Source of the DNA: Baylisascaris procyonis
Lineage: Eukaryota; Nematoda; Chromadorea; Rhabditida; Ascarididae
Assembly (NCBI GenBank): GCA_037389465.1
Contig: JAZARR010000230.1
Location: 5,225,501-5,289,500 of the forward strand
Direction of reading: 5' to 3'
Length of the DNA: 64,000 bases
The notes below the pieces were generated by a model. The model saw only the letters and a list, made by a program, of their open reading frames with translations, did no database searches and had not been told where the DNA came from. Positions 46,201-57,400 of the stretch are shown piece after piece (within the stretch, counting starts at the first letter, position 1; each line of letters opens with the position of its first letter). Made by a program: the position numbers and the translations under genes.

Positions 46201-49200
46201 AGTGTATCTGCCATCACCGTAAACACATTACAAACCTTAATTACATCCCTTAATTCTTTCAGTACTTTGGAAATAACTGATTGAATTTTATTAGCAAACA
46301 AAATCGATAAATATTACAAAATTCCCAATGTGATTTACAGTGAAAACCGTGTACATCTAGTAAGAGAAAGCAATAAAATCAACAAGCACCATTGCTTGTT
46401 TCTCAGATTTGCTCATCATCCTCAATCACAAAGTATTGCCCGTGCACAACAACACAAGTCCACCCTTCATCGCAAAACATAACAACATATAATTACCACT
46501 TGCGGCATAAGAAACATCTTTTAGCACACATCATCTTATCATCAACATTATGGAAATATTAAAAAAAAAAGAAAACATATAACGATTCCAATAACTCGTT
46601 CATCTAGCTCTACCTTCATCGCCGATATTAGCAGATTCGACAATCGCATCAATATCAGCTAGATATATAATCCGTTTCAATTAACATCAACCCGGATTTT
46701 TCCTTCTATGAATGTTCATACCATGTTATTCTTGCATTAGAAGAAGGAAATAAAAGAAAGGATTCGAACAAAAAACACTTCAGTAGGATATAAAAATTGT
46801 TGTATGTGAGGATAAGAAAAAACTAGAGAACTCAGCAAACTTCTATAGCCATAAAAAGTGGTATGACACTAGCACACAACATAAAAAAAGTTGCATAACA
46901 AACCGAGTTATCGGGACTATGTTCGGGAAAACGACAAATTGAAGTTAAGATGAGAGCATCCGATGCACGCAATTGATCCCAATCCACCGCTTTCGTATGA
47001 GAATTACGCGACGATGTTGCTGACAAATATCCTATCTAGAAAAAAAAAAGCGAAATATAACTTCCCTTCATTAAATGATTTTTTAATAAACTTATGCTCA
47101 CAAAGCGTATGCAAATTTTGTTGCGATGCTTTTAAAAAAATTTTGTCAGAAAATTTCCTTCAATCTAATTTCAAATTTCCTTTTTCTTCTGTTACCTCGT
47201 ATTTTGAGCAATTATTGCATTATAAATGTGCTTGAATAAACTCACTGGATGCAAATATGGCTAATTGTCGACATTTGAATTACCCAAATTTAAACAACCT
47301 CTTTGAGGATGTCTCTATGAATTGGAATTTCATAAATAACTAACCTCTACCTTCTGCCCAAAGTACCTATAATCGACTTCACGATAGCCGTAAAGACATG
47401 CTTACACTTATGCCATCGCACAGCGTCAAAAGGTTCTTTTATCTACCTATATAGAACATTCGAATCTATGACAGGACATAGTACATCTGCATCTATCATA
47501 CGAAGTGAGAACAAGATTCAAGACCTCATAATTTAAAAAAAAAGGTATACTAGGATTTTGCACATAGATATAAGCAGTGCAAACTGTGCTTTAAACAAAA
47601 GAACAAAATAAACAAGCAGCAACCTTTTCATGTTCGGTACGTATCACCCAATTACATGAACCGATCGAATAACCACTCGAATATGCCGTTATTGTTAACG
47701 CACCACTAACGTTCTATAACAACGCGAATTTAAGGTTAGAAACCAACCAGCATAGAAGAAAGCATCCACTCAATCCAGCTTGCAATTAAATATGCGCAAA
47801 CCTATAACGCCATCCCCTTCCCCAATTGGCATTGATTTCGGCTAAGTTTCTGCGCAACATTAGGATCACCCAATGTTTTCTCACGTTCCACTCTATCTTG
47901 CCATGAATTCCTGTGCACTCCATGCTGTGTTCCCTTGCCTTCTAGTATTTCTGCAGGTACTGCATCAACCCTTTCCCCTCAGATACAGAGAGAAGGATGA
48001 CAGCTAATGGTCCCTTACCTACTTGCAAGCTATAGCCAACGTTTACCTTTAAGAGCTTAAAGGGCATGCATATATGTTCCTACCGTAATAAACAATCAAT
48101 TTAATTCAATTAATTTCTAGTCAATTCTAAGAAAATCTCAAATTTCACAACCATTCTCAAAGTTTGTTATGAACGAAAGAATCGAAATGTATTTAAATAG
48201 GTTTCAACGTGCCAGCAATATTTTTTTCAACCGATACTCTAAATTCTTTAAAGCATTACTGAAAGTAAACCTCTAAAGGTATACTCAAATATAATACGCC
48301 CAAGTTTTGCGTCTAACCTCTGCTAGGAATGTATTTGTAAGATTATCAAATATAATTAACTACCTAGCACTAAAAATAATTTTTTCTACGAACAAAATTA
48401 CTATTTAGTATTTAGTCTTACTTATATATTTAAAAAATAGTATAAATTCTATAAATGATATTGACTAACGCTAGTAATTAATATTCATTAAAGTAGTAAC
48501 AAAAACGAAAAGCGATAGTAAAAAAAAAAGAAAGAAACGAACAACGGTATGATGAAACGATAAAATGTCAACTCTTGCGAGAGCATGTTGCATCTGTGCA
48601 CGCGTATAGAAGCCAATCCATTCACGAGGATCACTCGATGGCATATTTGGAAAGTTCCTATAAAATGATTTTCATTTAAGAAATAAGAGATGCAACATTT
48701 CAGAATTACAACTGCAGGGAAAGGGGGGAGGGGGAAGGGAGAGATGATTTAAGATTCAGAAGCAAAAAGAAACGATCGTTGCGAGGTGATATTTCTAACA
48801 GAGATATTAAACACTGCATGTACTGGAACACTTAAGAGTACCACAGAAGAGGCATAGAGAGGATAAGAAACAAAGCACAGAATGAATAAAACGACGAACG
48901 CAAGAAGAAATTGCTTCTTTTATTAGCCTCTAAAGAATTGTTTTTTTTTTTTTTTTGAGATAAACTCGATCTTCCCAGCTCGACCGTAAGTATTACTTCT
49001 CCCGAATCAATCCATAAATTTGCAAGCATTTTCCTCCAATCTATTGAAACATTTAGGAAACATCTTTTCCAAATAGTTTATTCATGAAAAATGGAAGAAA
49101 AATGAGTATTATAAAGGATTCTTTTACAGAATGCTCTCTGGTTTCAAACATCAACGATATTATAATGCATTGCATATATTTTAGATCATTATATGGGAGA

Positions 49201-51471
49201 GTTTAAAACGTTTTGGAATTAGCACAGCAGTTTCTATATCACACACAATTTATAGATATCGACCATGCAACCCTCTCATGAAATGCCTCAGAAATTTAAA
49301 GACGAATGAGAAAAATAAATGTTGTGATTGAATGGGTAAATTAAACGAGAAAACACAAAAACAAAGAAAAATCATCATTCCAATGAATACTTTCCATCCA
49401 TAACTGCTGCCAAATATACTTATCCAAGTAAAAATATACCACATCCCCCCTCCCATTAACAAAATTTGCACCATCGAACAGTGAAGCACCCAACTCCCTC
49501 CTTCCCCTCCCCCCCCCACCAAAAAAAGGATAAAAATTAGCAATAACCACCTCTTTTAAGTTCGTACCTCTTGTAAGTGAAACGTATAAAAAGAAGAAAA
49601 AAGAAGTAATTAAAGAAAAAAAATAACAAACATACGCAAAAACATCGTGCTGCTTCCATTGTTCATCCACTTTTGTCTTTTCTGAACGTTCCAAATATTC
49701 CAACATTTCTTCCATAACCAATCTTAAATAGCAAATCAACCTGAATACTGGCTATATATGAAAAATAATCGAAAATAATAGCTCAGTAAAAGAAGTTCAA
49801 AATCCCAACGCTTTCGAAAAGTTTGAGGATTCTTTATCCACCCATGGACTATGGTGATTATGTGAAAGATGCGTGGACGCATGCTGAGGATGTCAAAGAG
49901 TTGTTTCTTCATATCAAATCACTGGAGGAATCGTATTGTGGAATCACCTGTAGACTACAAACTCACAGCACAGAACTAGGAACGAACAACTCGGGAAAGT
50001 GCAGATATCAATATGAAAACAATACAGCAAAGCGATCATCAATATACCTGCCCAGCTGAAGTGTTGGATCGGTCGCATATACGGTTCCTCTGAATTCGCT
50101 ACGTTCTGTGAAAAAGGGTAACGCGAGAAGTGACATCCAATTTGACACCAATATTGCGTCTATCGAATTTATAGAAACCAAATGCAACTGAAATATAAAA
50201 CAGTGACGATTTCCGCGCATGAAGAATTCCAGATTTACTGAGAACGCGATGTAAATATTATGGTGATTTAGGAGGCGTGAATTCCTCGCCCTAAAATTGT
50301 CTATGTCAAATTACTGAGAAATGCCTCAGTTAGATGACACAATATATTGATGAAATGATCATCAAAGCCTAATGAATGGCTGACTGCAAAATGAACCTAT
50401 TTCTCCCACTTCTCCTCTGAGCCAGAAAATTTGGAAGATTTGGAGTGTGCAATATCAAATCTCAAGCAACATAGCCAAACAAAATTATTTGTAAAAAATT
50501 ATTCATCTGCTAAAGCAATCGCTCCAACAATTCAAATCAAGTCGCTCTGTTTTAAAAAGGATATATTAAATCACTTAAACCCTATGTGGACAGTACAGTA
50601 TGGAATAGGGGTCGTCAAAGAAGTATAACTTAAAAAATGCGCTAACCGGAACCGGATGAACCTCAAGTGGTGCATCGACAAATACCTGATCGCAACATGC
50701 TTTTAGGTAATCAATCGACGATCCTGAACGATATGGAGGAAGGTCATCAAATCGTGAACTGAAATATCAACAAAACTGACTGCAGAAGAACAAAAGAGGT
50801 GCGACGATCTCAGATTTAAGAAACAAATAAAAACAATCAAGAAAAAAGTAAGCTAACACATTAACCATCAGACTCATTAGGAATCGCATTTTAACCCGTC
50901 AATAATGGTCAATTTTCCTTTCGAAGAACAAATCTTTCAGCTGTCAATAAAACATCGACATGAAGGATTAAGTGAAGGAGATGAGGATAGATCTCTACAT
51001 AATAGTACAAAACTATTACCGTTCAAGTATACAGTTAAACTGAAGTGTGTTCATTAAGCCATCTTCGATGAACAACTTCTCTCGAACATTTTATCACGAT
51101 TGCCTTACACTCTGCCAAACTAAGATCATAAAGGAAAATTTCATATGATTCTGGGAAGAGCATTGTCGCTAAGATACGATGCACTTAGGAAGAAGTCAAA
51201 CATATAACGGAAGTTCAACTCATAAACGCTAACTTATCCACTCTTAATACCTTCTAAACAAATGAAAGATAATGGGAATCTTATAGTATTTATCGTTTAT
51301 TTTTGTTTAGAAATGAAATAATTTTCGTTGCACAACCACAAACCTCGCTTTAGTATTGAGCGGAAGAAACGATGATAACGTTGCAAAATCGACTGCACAA
51401 TCGAGTAGAATCGATGCTGATGGCCATTTGAGAAGAATACATGGACGATTCGGTTGCCACGATAGTGACAT
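40294..51471 (-). CDS. INTS9: Integrator complex subunit 9 (metallo-beta-lactamase/beta-CASP pseudo-nuclease)
   Basis: INTS9 pairs with the endonuclease INTS11 in Integrator, which cuts snRNA and other nascent transcripts. Minus-strand exons: 51471-51344, 50758-50647, 50187-50048, 49722-49636, 48657-48573, 47713-47624, 47035-46904, 46235-46113, 45424-45278, 44838-44667, 44230-44022, 43520-43437, 42483-42379, 41770-41666, 40750-40697, probably 40614-40564, and 40446-40294. The sum is about 659 codons including stop; human INTS9 has 658 residues. Landmarks: [16 protein letters not shown] and [14 protein letters not shown] in the beta-lactamase fold; [48 protein letters not shown] and [16 protein letters not shown] in beta-CASP. 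The HxHxDH metal motif is absent, as in other INTS9. About 17 residues expected between exons 48573 and 47713 were not found, so a small exon is probably missing. The last two exons are less certain. Confidence 0.9.
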
Positions 51472-51473
51472 CT
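51472..51473 (-). promoter_or_regulatory. Splice acceptor directly abutting the INTS9 ATG
   Basis: On the minus strand CTCTTCTTACAG is followed at once by ATG (51471-51469), whose exon begins the family's N-terminus. There is no room for a leader, so either a spliced leader is added here or a 5' untranslated exon lies upstream. A gene on the same strand lies 0.8 kb upstream, which would allow an operon. Confidence 0.55.
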
Positions 51474-52313
51474 GTAAGAAGAGTTTCTTGTTTTGAAGGG
51501 GATATCATCGACTTCTAAGTATCACCTATGATAACATATATCGGTTGGTAAATATTTTTTGTTAGAATCGAATCGAATCGTATAAATTTCATAAATTTTC
51601 GCCAACAAAATGCATAGAATGTGATTAATTGTATAGGAAACAGATATGCTCCCTTATTATTAGAGAAATGAATGCCCACTTCATGAGAACAAAATTTAAT
51701 TAGTTCTCATTTATGTATAAATAGCAGTAAATGGAGAATTGTTACTTTGCTTTATTTGGGATATCCTTATCAAACGAAGATATTAGGCTTTCATTCCACT
51801 CGGATGTTAGAAATGCCTTTATCTTATAATGTCATACTTCAAAACCTATTTCTGTACACAAATGCGCCTACAACACAAAGAGCCGAGATTTCATTTTGTC
51901 AGTCGGTGTTTTCTATGAAATCGGATGGGCCTTTAGGAAATTATAGATATTAGAAAGCAAAATTTGACTTAAAAAATAATAAATAAATAACTTATGAAAG
52001 GGAATATAATAAATGAGAAATTAATAAATTAAAAATAATTCTATTAAATGGCATCGCATAAGATTCCGCAAATTCTATGTTTATTGAGTTGGAAAATTCC
52101 ACAATTGGTCAACTGAATAAAAAAAAACATTTCAGTCAAAAATTTGCATATCATTCGCTTTGTATTATGCAAAATTGCATTGCATTTAATGCTAATCATC
52201 AATCATTGCACAACTGTATATACTCGATTATATGATCGTCTTTTGCAAAATCGATTGAAATTATTGCAATGAATTTTATTAGTTGCTAATAGACAATTGA
52301 AAAAAACACTCAC
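51474..52313. other. Spacer upstream of INTS9
   Basis: AT-rich stretch of 840 bases with no recognised gene. A 68-codon frame on the plus strand (51747-51953) has no splice partners or family likeness. Confidence 0.5.
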
Positions 52314-52803
52314 AAGTTGCATCTTGCGTGGTGTACTTATGAATAATCTCGAATTCAATTGATTCCTTTGTGAAGATGTCCCTCACTCCTGAAATATTTG
52401 TAATTCAATCATTGTTCAAGAGTGTATTCATCTCATCCACTTCAAGCAACTCATTCTACATTCAATCGAAGAACATTTCGACGCTACTTCTACGCATTTA
52501 TGAATCGGAAATGCAATAGCTGAACCAGCTAAATTTTACAGATCACCGGATGGTACTAGTGCAATATTGATGCATTTAGCACCCATAAATAAACAGAGCA
52601 CTAGTCAAAAAGAGAGGCAAGTTCTCTCTCCGAACACAAAATTAGACTTAGAAACTGCGTTCGCCTTTTGCATGCTGGAAAACCTCTCTTGAAAGCTTTT
52701 AGTTACTCACTTGCGCATCTGCAGCCTTTTTCTCCAGAAAATTCATTTTCTTCAAATACCGTTGTTCATGGTTCTCATTAAATTTCTTCGCGCTTAAATC
52801 CAT
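52314..52803 (-). CDS. Two spliced exons of an unidentified small gene
   Basis: Exon a runs from an ATG at 52803 to 52711 and reads MDLSAKKFNENHEQRYLKKM onwards: 31 charged, helix-forming codons ending at a strong donor (CAA|GTGAGT). In-frame stops lie just upstream, so this ATG is a likely start. Exon b (52388-52314) is bounded by ATATTTCAG and CTT|GTGAGTG. One of its frames is open (VRDIFTKESIEFEIIHKYTT) but needs phase 1. The strong donor leaves phase 0, which would stop immediately (GAG TGA). A weaker donor four bases on (GTGA|GTAACT) restores phase 1. I do not recognise the protein. It could be a short coiled-coil protein, 5' exons of the INTS9 transcript, or the first gene of an operon with INTS9. 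Confidence 0.4.
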
Positions 52804-54415
52804 CTTCGGTGTTGCCCCCACAAATCATCAACATCACTCTTAATCGTCGAGAACAATCACATGAAAATTGTTGCCCTCATAACATCATTACTTGTCACTG
52901 AACGAATATTCATAGTAAAGGTGAAAGGTGTTACAATACAGAAAGCAAGCATAAAGTCCTCGAATTAACGTGATACTACCCTCTTACCCTCTACAACCGC
53001 GGACTCTTGAGACAGGATCAACACAATTTCATTTCATTCGTTAAACCTAAGACGATGTTCCGAACGTTCACAACAGACGATCGAGGTTTTAAAAGAAAAC
53101 AGCCTCAGCTCGAAAGTTATGTCCACACCAGAAGATGGTCACAACTCGAGACTTACGTTCATATTAGCAGATAGCCATAGTTCGAGACTCATACTCACTC
53201 AAATCATTTGTTCGAATGCTCGCATCTAACCAACATTATGCTTCAAAAATTTACTCGTCAAATAGCACAAGGAATACAAATACGATGATACACAGGTAAA
53301 AGTACAGCATTTGAAGAACTTCAACGTATACGTTCCACCATACAAATATATAAAAACAGCTTATCATTGCATATGTTGAAAAGAAATGCTTTCGACACCA
53401 ATAAATAAACCGTAATCTGCGATTTTTAAACCCATGGGGCTCAATCAACTGCTTAAAATTTGCTCGTTATTTCAAACCATCAAAAGAAACCTGTCCCTGC
53501 AACAGCATAATTCACTCACAGTTACTCTTCCAACAAATATAATAAAAAAATTCCAACTATAGCAGAGTCCATCTAATCAAGTATATTGACCATATTCAGC
53601 TAAATCAATGTAATGAAAATCAACATTAATTTATAAACATTCTATAGGGCAGTGGAAATTCCTTAAAGCACACGCAGATATGCAAATATAACAGAACACT
53701 CAAAGGTGAATATGCTTATCGAGTACTCATTATGAGATTTCATTACCTATTGCATTAAATGTTTTTACGGGTTCAAAAACTAATTTCCATAATTTTAGGA
53801 ATATGAAAGACAAAATTTCGGAATTTCAATGAGTTCAAAAGTTGAAAACCCCATCTTACATCTCATATTCACATCATCTCGTATAAGCCTCATATCGGTT
53901 GATTCTTGTACGTTCAAATATATCAAAATACAATATTACAGCGTTCATTGAAGTTATCTCTTCTTCTTTTCAAAGAACGAAAAATATAATATATCTGAGA
54001 ATTACACAAAGAGAGAAATTTTTATGAAATATTATAAGAATATATAATATATTTACGGAATCGTTGCGATTGGGGTTGGGAATGGGTTACCAATATGTAA
54101 TTAGTGCACAATGAATTCATTGCCAATCGTCGATATTATAATAATTTCAAGTTTTCAATAATAAAATCGTCGTTCAACTCATAATTCGTCCATTTCAACA
54201 ATATGCACCATCCTATCGCCATTATATAGAATCCACTCCGATAGACTCCCTTCTGAAAAAATACTCTTTTATGATACAGCATATACCATTCTTCCTTAAT
54301 ATGATTACTATGCAACGGTTAAAAAGATAATCGAAAAATTTATTTATTTGAAAACTTCAAAAAGCAATCAAAAGAAAGATTCAGAACGATGGAACAGTTA
54401 AAAACTGTTACGCAT
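52804..54415. other. Spacer between haspin 3' end and the unidentified exons
   Basis: About 1.6 kb of AT-rich DNA. The only longer frame (53251-53448, minus, 65 codons) is hydrophobic and unrecognised. No clear exon chain is visible. Confidence 0.45.
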
Positions 54416-57400
54416 CTATCTACGCATATTTACTAAGAACCCATAGATTGCCATAGTGTTTCCACAACTAATATTTAATGGATATTCGGGTCGTGTAAGA
54501 TCATAATGCACGCGCCTCGATCAAAAAGTTACACCTTCCTTTTCCAGGTCGTTCCAAGGGAACAACCATCCCTTTACATTGGACTATGTAACACGTCAAC
54601 CTCCCTCCCTCCCACGCCCTCCTCACCCAACATAACGTCAACACAAACATACGGAAACACTAACCAAACCGGTGCATTGATTGAAAAAGACACACGAAGC
54701 GCTCTCTTTCCTCTGGTGTGCCTATATCGCTCTTCTCTAATTTTTTGTGAATGTACCTCGCCAAATAGACCAGCCACATTATATTCGTTTTTGGATTGAA
54801 TCGGGCCCAATTGTTCCTAAAAAGTCAACGGGATTGACCCGATAAATTCCTACATCAAACGATACCTCAAAAAAGTACCAATACAAAACGGTTAGAAGTT
54901 GCGAGTATCCATAAACGTTACCATTCCTATTCTCTGCTCCCCTCTTTTTCCTATAGAGTGGCTATTTGTTGGATGACGGCAACATTCATTCACCTTTTAT
55001 CCATACCAACTTCCATCAAAGATCGGAACATCCGTACTAACGACCATACTCTACGAAACTTAACTACATGACTTCAATAAACGGTTGGAAAGGAATAGAC
55101 GGGAAAAATGGAAAACGAAAATAACTACAAAGATGGTTCAAAGCGTTTGCTCCTATCCTTACCAATAACATAGGGAAGCAACACTTTTCCATTGTCAAAG
55201 AAAAAGTGCCACGTTGTGCAACACAAACTGCTACGAAACTTGCAATAAACTCTTTAAAAAAAGTTCTTCAGCGAAATTGCATTCAAGTTTATTCTATAGG
55301 AAAAAAGAACATCATTATGAACCTGTTAGCTTTTCTCATCAATCGGTAAATATCGAACTGCAGATCGCCTTCACCTTCAAAAACATCCTCTTCATGTTCC
55401 AAATTCAAAAATATCGTCGATGTGCCTATAAACAAATATTTTAAATGAAATAATCTTATACCACCACAATTTGAACGTACAAAGAACGAAAAAAGTAAAG
55501 TAAAACCAAGTAATGAAGTCTTGCCCAGTACGCCGTACCATCCGGTAGGATGTACGGCTGACTGAAAGAAAGCCTGTCTAAGAGGCATAATGAAGTGCGA
55601 GTCAGAGATGGATGAGAGGTCGCCAAGCTGGCATTGCAGGACAAGGGGAATGCTAACTCTGCGTGGTCTCTTTATGTTACGCTTGTGAGCGCAATGCACA
55701 CTTACTGCAAACTTTTCCACTTCTGGTTTCCACGTTTCATCGCATAATGCGATAGAAATTGAAAGAAAATCCACTAAATATAAAAAAGTTGACGATAAAA
55801 ACAATAGAATATTGAATAATCGAAAATAACCTTGACTAAAATAAACTTTTTAGTATTTTAAAGAGGTGTTAAGCAATCGGGGCATTCAAATTTCGAAAAT
55901 TTTGGCAGTACTCATCACTATTCACGAACACAGTTCTTCATATGATTCCAAGATGAAATAGTCATTGGCTTCCAAAATGCAAAAAATAGTGATTTTATTA
56001 AAGAAAAGAGGAGGGGAAGGTTGCATGAGCAATGACTTCGTGGTGATGATAGCAGATTATTCCACATTCTTTATCTTATCCAACTGGTTTAGTAGAGGTC
56101 ACTTTGAATCGGTGAGTAGTGATCTGTAAATCAATTCAATCAAACGATGCATTAAATTTAGTTCTTCCTAACAAATGCAGCGGAATGGGACCACGACATG
56201 ACGAACAAGTTCCTCAAAACAATCTCACGACTAATGAGAAAGTCGAAATCCTGCCCAGCAATAAATTTTCTACAGGAAATAGCCTCGTTTCATTTCATTC
56301 GATAATCGGAAGCAAATTCTTTAACGCTTGTTTCTTTGGTTTAGTTCGAATAAATTGAGACTGTCGAGTTGGCTGTTACCACTGTCGCCACTCTTATAGA
56401 AGTTATAAAATTCATTAAATGTGGCGTTACGGCTTTGACTCGTAGCTGTGTCATAGTTGTTCCACACCATTATTATAACCCAGGTGCTATCACCTGCACA
56501 GCGAAACACCGCTACCTGCAGTTTTCTCTATTACATCTCGCCCTCATGTCTAAAAATCCATTAGTTCTTAATTTACCTTCTACAGAAATATTGAATACTA
56601 TAAGAACAAATGCGCCGCCACATCGCCCAAACGCAAATGCCTTTTTATTTACACTTCCAATCGACTATTACAAATTATTAGCCAACAAATCGTCCAACCT
56701 TTCTTAAGCCTCGAAAGCGTAAAGTCGATGATCTTCACACATGCTCCCCACATCGAGATGCGCACTTTCTGCGATGCAATCAACTCTCTGAAAATGAAAA
56801 ATCGTCGACCTTATTTGAATTAAACGCATCGATTTGCGATTTGATGCTAAAACGTAAGATCGCTTTGCGCAATGCTTTGGACCGGATGTGTTTTACAGCA
56901 TTAGAAAAACCCACAAATTCCCATATCCTCATGGCACATGCATCAATTTTTCAAACTCCCCCAACATAGAAAAATCAAACTGTAAACAATATCGATAGAG
57001 CTCATATTCACGGATCTGATCAATCAGATCTGGAGTAGATCCGGCAACAGCGCACATTCAAAAAGGGCAGTCTTACAACACCGGGAAATTTTGTTGGACA
57101 CAATAAACCATAAAAGGCAATCCCCACACACAGATATCACTTGTGCAATCCACCTGTTCGCCTCATAATTGCATCTGCAAACTCTTTGAGGGTCGCAAAG
57201 AACGACGAATATCTAGCAGAACGAAATTTGTGCGTTCATATGTGTGAACAATCATTTACGAAGGAAACTAATCAAGGAAAGAGAGCATGTATATTTAAGT
57301 GAAGAAAACATGAGCCTATGAATGATATACTGGCCGATGTATTCGCATTTCAGCGCCGTTCATGGTTTCACTTATTTTTCCGTTCATACCAGCAAGCGAT

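Noticed and set aside
47810..47960. Minus-strand open stretch as the missing INTS9 exon
   Set aside because: Protein-like, but no resemblance to INTS9 and no acceptor and donor in the required phase.
55289..55804. Longest single open frame in the window (171 codons, minus strand), with splice-like signals inside
   Set aside because: It lies mostly in the intron between two haspin exons. Its 3' part overlaps the true exon 55425-55323. The upstream part (around 55525-55790) does not fit the phase between IIDFTLSRL and the following exon.
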